Part shown: positions 1-10,361 of the stretch, piece after piece
How positions within the stretch are numbered: the stretch's first letter is position 1
How the letters are laid out: each line of letters opens with the position of its first letter
DNA from: Streptomyces shenzhenensis
GTDB taxonomy: Bacteria > Actinomycetota > Actinomycetes > Streptomycetales > Streptomycetaceae
NCBI RefSeq assembly: GCF_021462265.1
Contig: NZ_JAJONF010000028.1
Location: forward strand, 61,825-125,824
Direction: 5' to 3'
DNA length: 64,000 nt
The notes under the pieces: generated by a model
What the model was told of the DNA's origin: nothing
Database searches by the model: none
Seen by the model: only the letters and a program-made list of their open reading frames with translations
Position numbers and translations under genes: made by a program

Positions 1-12
1 TACCGAATTCAC

Positions 13-34
13 CCCCAAGGGTGAAACCTTGGGG
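13..34 (-). terminator. Terminator-like hairpin after the 3-hydroxybutyryl-CoA dehydrogenase gene
   Basis: A perfect 8-bp inverted repeat (CCCCAAGG / CCTTGGGG) with a 6-nt loop lies just beyond the stop codon of the leftward dehydrogenase gene. No long U tract follows, which is usual for streptomycete terminators. Confidence 0.55.
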
Positions 35-79
35 TTGTGCGTGGTGAGGGGGTGGTCAGAGGGCCCATGTACTGGTGTC

Positions 80-928
80 TCAGTACGTGTAGAACCCCTG
101 CCCGCTCTTGCGTCCGATGTCACCGGCGTCAACCATCCGGCGCATCAGCTCCGGCGGGGCGAACTTCTCGTCCTGCGACTCGGTGTAGATGTTGCTGGTG
201 GCGTGCAGCAGGATGTCGACGCCGGTGAGGTCGGCCGTGGCCAGCGGGCCCATGGCGTGCCCGAAGCCCAGCTTGCAGGCGAGGTCGATGTCCTCGGCGG
301 TGGCGACGCCCGACTCGTACAGCTTGGTGGCCTCGACGACGAGCGCCGAGATCAGCCGGGTCGTCACGAAGCCGGCGACGTCGCGGTTGACGACGATGCA
401 GGTCTTGCCGGTGGACTCGGCGAACTCCCGTGCGGTGGCGAGGGTTTCGTCACTCGTCTTGTAGCCGCGGACCAGTTCCACGAGCTGCATCATGGGCACC
501 GGCGAGAAGAAGTGGACGCCGACGACGCGCTCGGGGTGCTCGGTGGCCGCCGCGATCTTGGTGATCGGGATGGCGGAGGTGTTGGAGGCGAGCACGGCCT
601 CCGGGCGCACGATCTTGTCGAGCGCGCGGAAGATCTCGTGCTTGACTTCCAGCTTCTCGAAGACGGCCTCGACCACGATGTCCGCGTCGGCGGCCGCGTC
701 CAGGTCGGTGGTCGTGGTGATGCGGGCCAGGGCGGCGTCGGCGTCGTGCGCCTCCAGTTTGCCCTTGCTCACGAACTTGTCGTACGAGGCCTGGATGCCG
801 CCGACGGCACGGTTCAGTGCCTCGTCGGTGACGTCGCGCAGGACCACGTCCCACCCGGCCTGTGCGGCGACCTGGGCGATGCCGGAACCCATCAAGCCGG
901 CTCCGATGACGGCAAGCTTCCGTGCCAC
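80..928 (-). CDS. 3-hydroxybutyryl-CoA dehydrogenase (282 aa)
   Basis: This cytosolic NAD(P)-dependent enzyme interconverts acetoacetyl-CoA and 3-hydroxybutyryl-CoA in fatty acid, butyrate and PHB-type metabolism. The N-terminus holds the Rossmann motif GAGLMGSGIAQ (about residues 8-18). The family signature VGVHFFSPVPMMQLVE appears near residue 140, and the C-terminal helical dimerisation domain ends GRKSGQGFYTY, typical of HbdA/PaaH proteins. I start at a GTG (VARKLAVIGAG) preceded by AAGGGGAG at about 7 nt. An upstream in-frame start would add 40 unrelated residues. The length matches the family (about 282 aa). The gene stands alone and is divergent from the adenosyltransferase. Which pathway it serves cannot be told from context. 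Confidence 0.93.
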   Translation of the reverse strand: MARKLAVIGAGLMGSGIAQVAAQAGWDVVLRDVTDEALNRAVGGIQASYDKFVSKGKLEAHDADAALARITTTTDLDAAADADIVVEAVFEKLEVKHEIFRALDKIVRPEAVLASNTSAIPITKIAAATEHPERVVGVHFFSPVPMMQLVELVRGYKTSDETLATAREFAESTGKTCIVVNRDVAGFVTTRLISALVVEATKLYESGVATAEDIDLACKLGFGHAMGPLATADLTGVDILLHATSNIYTESQDEKFAPPELMRRMVDAGDIGRKSGQGFYTY

Positions 929-1179
929 TCCGCTCCCCTTACACGCTGTTGAGGTATGCCTCTTGGGCGGGACCCTAGCGCCCGTCGGGGGCCGGGAAAC
1001 CCGGTAAGTAACGCGTGTCACGGTCTCAGGACGTGAGACAACCGTCACGTCCCGTCAGCCGGCCCCGGCGGCACCGTCCATGACGCGCCGCGTACGGCGC
1101 GGTCCCGCCCCCTCACGCTCCCCGGCCAGGGGCGGCACCGCGGCCTCCGCGGCCTTCGCGGCACCTCTACGCTGACCTC

Positions 1180-1752
1180 ATGGTCAATCTGACGCGCATC
1201 TACACCAGGACCGGCGACCAGGGCACCACCGCCCTCGGGGACATGAGCCGGGTCGCCAAGACGGATCTGCGGATCTCGGCGTACGCGGACGCCAACGAGG
1301 CGAACGCGGTGATCGGGGCGGCGATCGCGCTGGGCCGGCTGGAGGAGGAGGTCGTCAAGGTGCTCACCCGGGTGCAGAACGACCTCTTCGACGTCGGTGC
1401 GGACCTGTCCACACCGGTGGTGGAGAACCCGCAGTTCCCGCCGCTGCGGGTCGAGCAGTTCTACATCGACAAGCTGGAGGCGGACTGCGACCGCTTCAAC
1501 GAGCGGCTGGAGAATCTCCGCTCCTTCATCCTCCCGGGCGGCACCCCGGGCGCGGCCCTGCTCCACCAGGCCTGCACGGTCGTTCGGCGCGCCGAGCGCT
1601 CGACGTGGGCGGCGCTGGAGGTCCACGCCGACACGATGAACCCCCTGACCGCGACCTACCTCAACAGGCTGTCGGACCTGCTGTTCATTCTGGCCCGCAC
1701 GGCCAACAAGGAAGCCGGGGACGTGCTGTGGGTGCCCGGCGGGGAGCGGTAA
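1180..1752 (+). CDS. Cob(I)alamin / cob(I)yrinate adenosyltransferase, PduO type (190 aa)
   Basis: It transfers the 5'-deoxyadenosyl group of ATP to the reduced corrinoid cobalt, making coenzyme B12. The N-terminal IYTRTGDQGTTALGD (residues 6-20) is the ATP-binding signature of PduO-type enzymes. The C-terminal RLSDLLFILARTANK helix and the length of 190 aa fit the family. ATG is the start. The region upstream (929-1179) shows no obvious cobalamin riboswitch. It is not in an operon with other cobalamin genes and is followed by the chitinase promoter. Confidence 0.93.
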   Translation: MVNLTRIYTRTGDQGTTALGDMSRVAKTDLRISAYADANEANAVIGAAIALGRLEEEVVKVLTRVQNDLFDVGADLSTPVVENPQFPPLRVEQFYIDKLEADCDRFNERLENLRSFILPGGTPGAALLHQACTVVRRAERSTWAALEVHADTMNPLTATYLNRLSDLLFILARTANKEAGDVLWVPGGER

Positions 1753-1800
1753 CAACCCGCTGCGGCAAGGGAGTCGGGGAGCTGACGGACGTATACAGAG

Positions 1801-1842
1801 TGGTCCAGACCTATTGACCCATGGTCCAGACCTTTCTATTCT
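1801..1842 (+). promoter_or_regulatory. Chitinase promoter with twin 12-bp direct repeats (DasR-type sites)
   Basis: Two exact copies of TGGTCCAGACCT occupy 1801-1812 and 1822-1833. Between and after them lie a -35-like TTGACC (1814-1819) and, 17 nt on, a -10-like TATTCT (1837-1842). Established knowledge: paired 12-bp direct repeats overlapping the promoter of Streptomyces chitinase genes (chi63 type) mediate chitin induction and glucose repression, and such sequences match the operator of the GntR-family regulator DasR. Each repeat overlaps the polymerase contact region, so repression by occlusion is expected. Confidence 0.88.
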
Positions 1843-1908
1843 CGCGGCACCATGGGCATGAAGGCTCAGTCATGCCCACGTCACCCCCGATCAAGAGGGA
1901 GGCGCAGC

Positions 1909-3735
<1,827 letters not shown>

Positions 3736-3950
3736 CCCTTCGCCCCACCCACCCCCACCGCGTCGCGGGCGGCCGCCTGGCCGCCCGCGACAGCGCGTTG
3801 CAGGCCCCGCACGCCCTCGCGCGCCCCCCGCGTGCGCGGCGACGGGACGTTCGGCCCCCGCCGCGGTCCGGTCGGCCGCTGAGAGACGCCCGCTGACCGG
3901 GAAGAATCGTCGTCTCAGCCGAACACCGAGCACGTCCTTCGGGGGAAGAA

Positions 3951-4181
3951 ATGAAGCGCCACAGGTCCCACACACCGCACCCGCCCGCCCGGTCCACGGG
4001 AACCGGAGGTCCAGGCTCCTCGCGGGCGACCTCCCTCGGAGTGTTCACCGGGGCAGCACTCGCGGCCCTGCTGGCCGCACTGCCTGTCGACGTGACGGTG
4101 ACGTTGGGCGACTCCGCGGCCCGTCCCGTCGTGGTGGACGGTCAGGCCGAGGTCACCAACCCGATATGCCAGGCACACTGA
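3951..4181 (+). CDS. Small hypothetical protein with one membrane segment (76 aa)
   Basis: No family is recognised. The protein has a basic, Pro-rich N-terminus (MKRHRSHTPHPPAR), one hydrophobic segment (about residues 29-46, FTGAALAALLAALPVDV) and a polar tail with a single Cys (NPICQAH). The ATG follows GGGGAAGA at good spacing, and codon use has the expected G/C third-position bias. The hydrophobic segment could be an anchor or a signal peptide releasing a roughly 30-residue product. It lies between the rightward chitinase and convergent DUF2550. Confidence 0.5.
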   Translation: MKRHRSHTPHPPARSTGTGGPGSSRATSLGVFTGAALAALLAALPVDVTVTLGDSAARPVVVDGQAEVTNPICQAH

Positions 4182-4234
4182 ACCTCCCCGGACCGCGTAC
4201 GGGGCACCCTGTCCAACGGACAGAAGATCAGGCC

Positions 4235-4370
4235 ACATTCACCCTCCCCCAGACTTCGTCCGGGGGCACCCCCACCCAACGGGCAGGGAATCAGGCGACA
4301 TTGACCCTCCCCCAGACTCCGTCCGGGGGCACCCCCACCCAACGGGCAAGGAATCAGGCGACATTCACCC
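4235..4370. repeat. 63-bp tandem repeat, two full copies plus partial flanks
   Basis: Copies at 4235-4297 and 4298-4360 are almost identical and a third begins at 4361. A degenerate fragment lies just before 4235. Each unit contains a CCCCCAGACTyCGTCCGGGGG hairpin of a type that is dispersed in streptomycete intergenic regions. The last copy contains the stop codon of the DUF2550 gene (4354). Confidence 0.85.
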
Positions 4371-4800
4371 GTTGCCCGGGCGGCGCCGCCTCCAGCCATG
4401 CGAGGAAACCGGTCAGGGCATCGTCACTCATGGCGAGTTCGAGGCGGGTGCCGCGGTGGGTGCAGGCGAGGATGACGGCGTCGGAGAGCAGGGCGAGTTC
4501 CTCCTCGCCCTCGGGCAGGCGGCGGCCGGCCACCTCGATCCGGTCGCGTTCCAGGACCCGGCGGGGGCGGTAGGCGTAGGAGAAGACGCGGTACCACTCG
4601 ACGCTGTCGCCGTTGTAGCGGGCGACGCCGTAGCTCCAGCCCTTGCCGCTGGTGTCCGTCTTCTCGGGGACCTCCCAGCGCAGGGAACAGTCGAAGGTGC
4701 CGCCGGAGCGCTGGATCAGTCTGCGGCGCAGACCGAAGAGGAAGAGTCCCACCACCAGCAGCGCGACCACGATTCCGGCCACAGTCAGAGCGAGGACCAT
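4354..4800 (-). CDS. DUF2550 membrane-anchored protein (148 aa)
   Basis: The function is unknown. DUF2550 genes are conserved just after atpC in actinomycetes. Residues 1-23 form a single membrane anchor (MVLALTVAGIVVALLVVGLF), followed by an RRRLIQRSGGTF basic stretch and a soluble domain (GKGWSYGVARYNGD, WYRVFSYAYRPRRVLER). I prefer the ATG at 4800, which lies 9 nt after GGGGAGG. A GTG two codons upstream is possible but only 3 nt from that site. A strong hairpin lies between atpC and this gene, so it may have its own promoter. Its 3' end is inside a 63-bp tandem repeat. Confidence 0.85.
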   Translation of the reverse strand: MVLALTVAGIVVALLVVGLFLFGLRRRLIQRSGGTFDCSLRWEVPEKTDTSGKGWSYGVARYNGDSVEWYRVFSYAYRPRRVLERDRIEVAGRRLPEGEEELALLSDAVILACTHRGTRLELAMSDDALTGFLAWLEAAPPGQRVNVA

Positions 4801-4857
4801 CGGCACCGACCTCCCCGTCTCCTAGGTAATGGAACGTAAAAAGACCCAGATCTACCT

Positions 4858-4904
4858 CAGCCGCGGCTGGGACCGGAGTGGCTCCGGCCCCAGCCGCGGC
4901 TGGG
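4858..4904. terminator. Nested GC hairpin at the end of the atp operon
   Basis: Two copies of CAGCCGCGGCTGGG (from 4858 and about 4890) flank a CCGGAGTGGCTCCGG hairpin. The result is a large stable structure about 30 nt downstream of the atpC stop. It probably ends or attenuates the atp transcript. Confidence 0.7.
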
Positions 4905-4930
4905 TTACGTCAACGCATACGCGCAGTGTG

Positions 4931-5305
4931 TCAGCGCGCGGTCGCCGCCCGCAGACGGACGTCGGCGCGCCGCTCGGCGGTGGCGTCGCCCGCCGCCTTC
5001 GCGCGCTCCAGCTCCCGCTCCTCGCGCTGGACGTCGATCTCGTCCGACAGCTCGGCGGTCTCGGCGAGCAGCGAGAGCTTGTTGTCCGCGAACGAGATGA
5101 AACCGCCGTGCACCGCGGCGACGACCGTTCCACCATCACTCGTACGGATGGTCACCGGGCCCGACTCCAGCACACCGAGCAGCGGCTGGTGACCGGGCAT
5201 GACGCCGATGTCGCCGGACGTGGTGCGCGCGACGACCAGGGTGGCCTCGCCGGACCAGACCTGGCGGTCGGCGGCGACCAGCTCGACGTGCAGCTCAGCA
5301 GCCAA
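4931..5305 (-). CDS. atpC: ATP synthase F1 epsilon subunit (124 aa)
   Basis: Epsilon is part of the central stalk of the F1 motor, links gamma to the c-ring and regulates ATP hydrolysis. The N-terminal beta-sandwich (AELHVELVAADRQVWSGEA, GDIGVMPGHQPLL around residues 31-43) is diagnostic. The C-terminal helical hairpin (EERELERAKAAGDATAERRADVRL in outline) is present and of normal length. It is the last gene of the operon, 134 bp after atpD, and is followed by a strong hairpin. Confidence 0.97.
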   Translation of the reverse strand: MAAELHVELVAADRQVWSGEATLVVARTTSGDIGVMPGHQPLLGVLESGPVTIRTSDGGTVVAAVHGGFISFADNKLSLLAETAELSDEIDVQREERELERAKAAGDATAERRADVRLRAATAR

Positions 5306-5439
5306 GGGTGGCTCCTCGGGTCACCACCCGGCAGGGGCGCCGGGTGTTGGGGTCAATTCTAGTAGGCGTGCGTGAGGGGGCGGGACGCGCCCGCCCCCTC
5401 ACACGAAGAACTCAATGAGTCCGCAAGAACTCACGGTGT

Positions 5440-6876
5440 TCAGGAGACGCCCAGCTCCTTGGCGTTGGCCTTGAGGTCCTCGATGCCACCGCACAGGAAG
5501 AACGCCTGCTCCGGGAAGTGGTCGTACTCGCCGTCGATGATCGCGTTGAACGCGGCGATCGACTCGTCCAGCGGGACGTCCGACCCGTCGACGCCGGTGA
5601 ACTGCTTGGCGACGTGGGTGTTCTGGGACAGGAAGCGCTCCACGCGACGGGCACGGTGGACGGTGAGCTTGTCCTCCTCGCCCAGCTCGTCGATACCGAG
5701 GATCGCGATGATGTCCTGGAGGTCCTTGTACTTCTGGAGGACCGTCTTCACGCGCATGGCGGTGTTGTAGTGGTCCGCCGCGATGTAGCGCGGGTCCAGG
5801 ATCCGGGACGTGGAGTCCAGCGGGTCCACGGCCGGGTAGATGCCCTTCTCCGAGATCGGACGGGAGAGCACCGTCGTCGCGTCGAGGTGGGCGAAGGTGG
5901 TGGCCGGGGCCGGGTCGGTCAGGTCGTCCGCGGGGACGTAGATCGCCTGCATCGAGGTGATCGAGTGACCGCGGGTCGAGGTGATGCGCTCCTGGAGGAG
6001 ACCCATCTCGTCGGCCAGGTTCGGCTGGTAGCCCACCGCGGAGGGCATCCGGCCGAGCAGGGTCGACACCTCGGAACCGGCCTGCGTGAAGCGGAAGATG
6101 TTGTCGATGAAGAACAGCACGTCCTGCTTCTGCACATCGCGGAAGTACTCCGCCATGGTCAGACCCGCCAGGGCCACGCGCAGACGGGTGCCCGGGGGCT
6201 CGTCCATCTGACCGAAGACCAGGGCGGTCTTGTCGATGACGCCCGAGTCGGCCATCTCCTCGATGAGGTCGTTGCCCTCACGGGTGCGCTCACCGACACC
6301 GGCGAACACGGAGACACCGTCGTGGTTGTTGGCGACGCGGTAGATCATCTCCTGGATGAGCACCGTCTTGCCGACGCCGGCACCGCCGAACAGACCGATC
6401 TTGCCACCCTTGACGTACGGGGTGAGCAGGTCGATGACCTTGACGCCGGTCTCGAACATCTCGGTCTTCGACTCGAGCTCGTCGAAGTTGGGGGCCTTGC
6501 GGTGGATGGACCAGCGCTCGCCCTCGTACTGCTCGTCGACGTTCAGCACCTCACCGAGGGTGTTGAACACCTTGCCCTTGGTGAAGTCGCCCACCGGGAC
6601 GGTGATGCCGTCGCCGGTGTCGGTGACCGGGGCCTGGCGGACCAGACCGTCGGTGGGCTGCATGGAGATGGTGCGGACCAGGCCGTCACCCAGGTGCTGG
6701 GCGACCTCCAGGGTCAGCGTCTTCTTCTCGCCGGCGTTGGCCGGGTCGGCCACCTCGACGTGAAGGGCGTTGTAGATTTCCGGCATCGCGTCGACGGGGA
6801 ACTCCACGTCGACGACCGGGCCGATGACCCGGGCGACGCGGCCCGTGGCCGTCGCGGTCTCAACAGTGGTGGTCAT
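5440..6876 (-). CDS. atpD: ATP synthase F1 beta subunit (478 aa)
   Basis: This is the catalytic subunit of F1, making ATP from ADP and Pi. The Walker A motif GGAGVGKT is at residues 164-171, followed by GERTREGNDL and the Walker B strand DVLFFIDNIFRFTQAGSEVS. Length and all catalytic motifs are normal. Its ATG overlaps the atpG stop by one base (TAATG), indicating translational coupling with gamma. Transcription runs leftward from the atpI promoter. Confidence 0.98.
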   Translation of the reverse strand: MTTTVETATATGRVARVIGPVVDVEFPVDAMPEIYNALHVEVADPANAGEKKTLTLEVAQHLGDGLVRTISMQPTDGLVRQAPVTDTGDGITVPVGDFTKGKVFNTLGEVLNVDEQYEGERWSIHRKAPNFDELESKTEMFETGVKVIDLLTPYVKGGKIGLFGGAGVGKTVLIQEMIYRVANNHDGVSVFAGVGERTREGNDLIEEMADSGVIDKTALVFGQMDEPPGTRLRVALAGLTMAEYFRDVQKQDVLFFIDNIFRFTQAGSEVSTLLGRMPSAVGYQPNLADEMGLLQERITSTRGHSITSMQAIYVPADDLTDPAPATTFAHLDATTVLSRPISEKGIYPAVDPLDSTSRILDPRYIAADHYNTAMRVKTVLQKYKDLQDIIAILGIDELGEEDKLTVHRARRVERFLSQNTHVAKQFTGVDGSDVPLDESIAAFNAIIDGEYDHFPEQAFFLCGGIEDLKANAKELGVS

Positions 6877-7796
6877 TAGCGGTCACTCCCCGCGGTCGCG
6901 TCGGCCAGGGCGCTGGCGCCACCGACGATCTCGCTGATTTCCTGGGTGATTTCGGCCTGGCGGGCCGCGTTGGCAAGCCGGGAGAGCGTGTTGATCAGCT
7001 CGCCCGCGTTGTCGGTGGCCGACTTCATCGCACGCCGCGTGGCAGCGTGCTTCGAAGCCGCCGACTGGAGCAGCGCGTTGTAGATACGGCTCTCCACGTA
7101 GCGCGGCAGCAGGGCGTCGAGGACGTCCTCCGCCGAGGGCTCGAAGTCGTACAGCGGGAGGATCTCGTCGCCCTTGGCGGCGCCCTCCTCCGCGACCTCG
7201 TCGAGGCTGAGCGGCAGCAGCCGGTCGCCGAGCGCCGTCTGCGTCATCATCGACACGAACTCGGTGAAGACGATGTGGAGTTCGTCCACCCCGCCGTCTG
7301 CCGTCTCCGTCTCGATGGCCTCGATCAGCGGCGCCGCGACCTTCTTGGCGTCCGCGTACGAGGGCTCGTCGGTGAAGCCCGACCACGACTCCACGACCTT
7401 GCGCTCGCGGAAGTTATAGTGGGCCAGACCGCGGCGGCCGACGATGTACGTGTCGACCTCCTTGCCCTCCGTCACAAGGCGCGCCGTCAGCTGCTCGGCG
7501 GCCTTGATGGCGTTGGAGTTGAAGGCGCCGGCCAGACCGCGGTCGCTCGTGAGGAGCAGCACCGCGGCACGGACCGGGTTCTCCGCCTCCGTGGTGAGCG
7601 GGTGCTTGGTGTTCGACCCGGTACCGACCGCCGTGACCGCGCGGGTGAGCTCGGTCGCGTACGGCGCGGAGGCCCGCACCTTGCGCTGCGCCTTGACGAC
7701 ACGCGAGGCGGCGATCATCTCCATCGCCTTGGTGATCTTCTTGGTCGCGGTGACGGATCGGATGCGACGCTTGTAGACCCGGAGCTGGGCTCCCAT
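6876..7796 (-). CDS. atpG: ATP synthase F1 gamma subunit (306 aa)
   Basis: Gamma is the rotor shaft inside the alpha3beta3 ring. The N-terminal coiled-coil helix (MGAQLRVYKRRIRSVTATKK, residues 1-20) and the C-terminal helix (MKSATDNAGELINTLSRLAN region) that form the shaft are intact. The length of 306 aa is typical of actinobacteria, which carry insertions relative to E. coli (287 aa). It lies 21 bp after atpA and shares its last base with the first base of atpD. Confidence 0.97.
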   Translation of the reverse strand: MGAQLRVYKRRIRSVTATKKITKAMEMIAASRVVKAQRKVRASAPYATELTRAVTAVGTGSNTKHPLTTEAENPVRAAVLLLTSDRGLAGAFNSNAIKAAEQLTARLVTEGKEVDTYIVGRRGLAHYNFRERKVVESWSGFTDEPSYADAKKVAAPLIEAIETETADGGVDELHIVFTEFVSMMTQTALGDRLLPLSLDEVAEEGAAKGDEILPLYDFEPSAEDVLDALLPRYVESRIYNALLQSAASKHAATRRAMKSATDNAGELINTLSRLANAARQAEITQEISEIVGGASALADATAGSDR

Positions 7797-7817
7797 GAGT
7801 CAGGTCCCTTCCTTACG

Positions 7818-9407
7818 TCACTTGGCCGCGGCCGGGGCGTCCTCGCCGAGAAGCTTGCCGTCCGAGGTCTCGAACTGCTTCTTGAACTCGGCGATCGCGT
7901 CGGCAACAGCGGTGAGGGTGTCGTCCGACATCTTGCCGCCCTCCTTGATGGAGGTCATGAGGCCCTGCTCCTTGCGGTGCAGGTACTCAAGGAGCTCCTT
8001 CTCGAAGCGGCGGATGTCGGCGACCGGGACGTCGTCCATCTTGCCGGTGGTACCGGCCCACACGGAGACGACCTGGTCCTCGGTCGGCATCGGCTGGTAC
8101 TGAGCCTGCTTGAGCAGCTCGACCAGTCGCTGACCACGCTCCAGCTGCGACTTCGACGCGGCGTCCAGGTCGGAACCGAAGGCGGCGAACGCCTCCAGCT
8201 CGCGGTACTGGGCGAGGTCCAGACGCAGTCGGCCGGAGACCTGCTTCATCGCCTTGTGCTGCGCGGAACCACCGACTCGGGAGACGGAGATACCGACGTT
8301 CAGCGCAGGGCGCTGACCGGCGTTGAAGAGGTCCGACTCCAGGAAGCACTGGCCGTCGGTGATGGAGATGACGTTGGTCGGGATGAACGCCGAGACGTCG
8401 TTGGCCTTGGTCTCGACGATCGGCAGACCGGTCATCGAACCGGCACCCATGTCGTCGGAGAGCTTGGCGCAGCGCTCCAGCAGACGGGAGTGCAGGTAGA
8501 AGACGTCACCCGGGTAGGCCTCACGGCCCGGCGGGCGGCGCAGCAGCAGCGACACGGCGCGGTAGGCGTCGGCCTGCTTCGAGAGGTCGTCGAAGATGAT
8601 GAGGACGTGCTTGCCGTCGTACATCCAGTGCTGGCCGATGGCCGAGCCGGTGTACGGCGCCAGGTACTTGAAGCCGGCCGGGTCGGACGCCGGGGCGGCG
8701 ACGATGGTCGTGTACTCCAGCGCGCCGGCCTCTTCCAGGGCGCCACGCACGGAGGCGATGGTCGAGCCCTTCTGGCCGATGGCGACGTAGACGCAGCGGA
8801 CCTGCTTGTTCGGGTCGCCCGAGCGCCAGTTGTCGCGCTGGTTGATGATCGTGTCGACGGCCAGGGCGGTCTTGCCGGTCTGGCGGTCACCGATGATCAG
8901 CTGGCGCTGGCCGCGGCCGACCGGGGTCATCGCGTCGACGGCCTTGTAGCCGGTCTCCATCGGCTCGTGCACCGACTTACGGGCCATGACGCCCGGAGCC
9001 TGCAGCTCCAGGGCGCGGCGGCCGGACGTCTCGATCTCGCCGAGGCCGTCGATCGGGTTGCCGAGCGGGTCGACGACGCGGCCGAGGTAGCCCTCGCCGA
9101 CCGCGACGGAGAGGACCTCACCGGTGCGCTGCACCGGCTGACCCTCCTCGATGCCGCTGAACTCACCGAGGACGATGGCACCGATCTCGCGCTCTTCCAG
9201 GTTGAGCGCGAGGCCGAGGGTGCCGTCCTCGAACTTCAGCAGTTCGTTGGCCATGGCCGAGGGCAGGCCCTCGACCTTCGCGATGCCGTCGCCGGCAAGG
9301 GTGACCGTACCGACCTCCTCGCGCGAGGCCGCGTCCGGCTTGTACGACTGGACGAAGTTCTCCAGCGCGTCCCGGATCTCCTCCGGCCGGATCGTGAGCT
9401 CCGCCAT
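7818..9407 (-). CDS. atpA: ATP synthase F1 alpha subunit (529 aa)
   Basis: Alpha is the non-catalytic nucleotide-binding subunit of F1. It begins MAELTIRPEEIRDALE, and the P-loop GDRQTGKT is at 173-180. The C-terminus carries an acidic/Ala-rich tail (ETSDGKLLGEDAPAAAK) typical of streptomycetes. I start at the ATG at 9407, preceded by AGGGAA. A longer in-frame start at 9446 would add 13 unrelated residues. The 132-bp gap to atpH contains a nested hairpin (separate entry) which may set alpha output relative to delta. Confidence 0.97.
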   Translation of the reverse strand: MAELTIRPEEIRDALENFVQSYKPDAASREEVGTVTLAGDGIAKVEGLPSAMANELLKFEDGTLGLALNLEEREIGAIVLGEFSGIEEGQPVQRTGEVLSVAVGEGYLGRVVDPLGNPIDGLGEIETSGRRALELQAPGVMARKSVHEPMETGYKAVDAMTPVGRGQRQLIIGDRQTGKTALAVDTIINQRDNWRSGDPNKQVRCVYVAIGQKGSTIASVRGALEEAGALEYTTIVAAPASDPAGFKYLAPYTGSAIGQHWMYDGKHVLIIFDDLSKQADAYRAVSLLLRRPPGREAYPGDVFYLHSRLLERCAKLSDDMGAGSMTGLPIVETKANDVSAFIPTNVISITDGQCFLESDLFNAGQRPALNVGISVSRVGGSAQHKAMKQVSGRLRLDLAQYRELEAFAAFGSDLDAASKSQLERGQRLVELLKQAQYQPMPTEDQVVSVWAGTTGKMDDVPVADIRRFEKELLEYLHRKEQGLMTSIKEGGKMSDDTLTAVADAIAEFKKQFETSDGKLLGEDAPAAAK

Positions 9408-9427
9408 CTGGGTTCCCTGCTCTCCTT

Positions 9428-9494
9428 GTTGGGCCCGAAGTTTCACTTGGGGGGTCTGGGGGCGACCCCCAGGATTCTTCTTGTACGGCCCAAC
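9428..9494 (-). promoter_or_regulatory. Nested inverted repeat between atpH and atpA
   Basis: An outer 8-bp pair (GTTGGGCC 9428-9435 / GGCCCAAC 9487-9494) encloses an inner hairpin (CTGGGGG 9456-9462, CGA loop, CCCCCAG 9466-9472). It sits about 20 nt before the atpA start inside the only long gap (132 bp) among the F1 genes. Inference: an mRNA structure controlling translation, processing or stability, so that three alpha are made per delta. Confidence 0.6.
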
Positions 9495-9539
9495 CAGGGC
9501 CGTCGTGAGTACGTACTGCTCTTCTCGTGTACCGGGGGG

Positions 9540-10361
9540 CTAGCTCGCCATACGGCGGGCCGCGTCCTCCAGCCGGTCCGCGATGGAACCGTTGATGACC
9601 TCGTCACCGACCTGCACCCGGATCCCGCCGACGACCTCGGGGTCGACGTCGAGGTTGAGGTGCATCGTGCGGCCGTACAGCTTCGCGAGGGCGGCGCCCA
9701 GGCGCTGCTTCTGCGGTTCGCTGAGCGGTACCGCCGAGGTGACGACGGCGACGACGCGGTTGCGGCGCTCCGCGGCCAGCTTGGACAGGGCCTCCAGCCC
9801 CGCTTCCAGGCTACGTCCCCGCGGCGCGGTCACAAGGCGCGTCACCAGACGCTCGGTGACCGGCTTGGCACGGCCGCCGAGCAGCCGGTGCAGCAGCTCG
9901 GTCTTGGCCGCGGTGCCCGCCTTGCGGTCGGTGAGCGCGGCGCGCAGCTCGGTGTTCGAGGAGATGATCCGGCCGAACCGGAACAGCTCGTCCTCGGCGT
10001 CGTCCAGGGCGCCGGACTTCTCCGCGGCCGTGAGGTCGGCGGTGCTCGCCAGCTCCTCCAGCGCGTCCACCAGGTCGCGGGGCTGCGACCAGCGGGAGCG
10101 GACCAGGCCGGACACCACGTCGGCGGTCGCCTCGGAGACCTGCCCGCCGATCAGGCGCCGGACCAGCTCGGCCTTGGCCTCGCCGGACTGCGCCGGGTCG
10201 GTGAGGACCCGGCGCAGGCCTCCCTCGCGGTCGAGCAGCGCGGTGACGGCCGCCAGCTCGTCGGCGAGCCGCGTCGCGTCCGCGGACGTGGAGTCCGTCA
10301 GCGCGTCGAGACGCTCACGTGCGGCTGCCAGTGCCCCGCGGCTCGCTCCGTGCGCTGTCAT
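9540..10361 (-). CDS. atpH: ATP synthase F1 delta subunit (273 aa)
   Basis: Delta joins the peripheral stalk to the top of F1. The C-terminal motif LNLDVDPEVVGGIRVQVGDEVINGS in outline (about residues 235-258) is the OSCP/delta signature. At 273 aa it is longer than the E. coli delta (177 aa), as usual in actinobacteria, which carry extra N-terminal helices. Its ATG overlaps the end of atpF by 4 bp (10358-10361), so translation is coupled. Confidence 0.96.
   Translation of the reverse strand: MTAHGASRGALAAARERLDALTDSTSADATRLADELAAVTALLDREGGLRRVLTDPAQSGEAKAELVRRLIGGQVSEATADVVSGLVRSRWSQPRDLVDALEELASTADLTAAEKSGALDDAEDELFRFGRIISSNTELRAALTDRKAGTAAKTELLHRLLGGRAKPVTERLVTRLVTAPRGRSLEAGLEALSKLAAERRNRVVAVVTSAVPLSEPQKQRLGAALAKLYGRTMHLNLDVDPEVVGGIRVQVGDEVINGSIADRLEDAARRMAS

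Noticed and set aside
929..1179. Cobalamin riboswitch before the adenosyltransferase.
   Set aside because: No B12-box-like element or extended leader was recognised in the 250 bp; the region is a plain GC-rich spacer.
4235..4370. Tandem 63-bp units considered as a CRISPR array.
   Set aside because: Whole units are repeated with no spacer diversity, and no cas gene is nearby.
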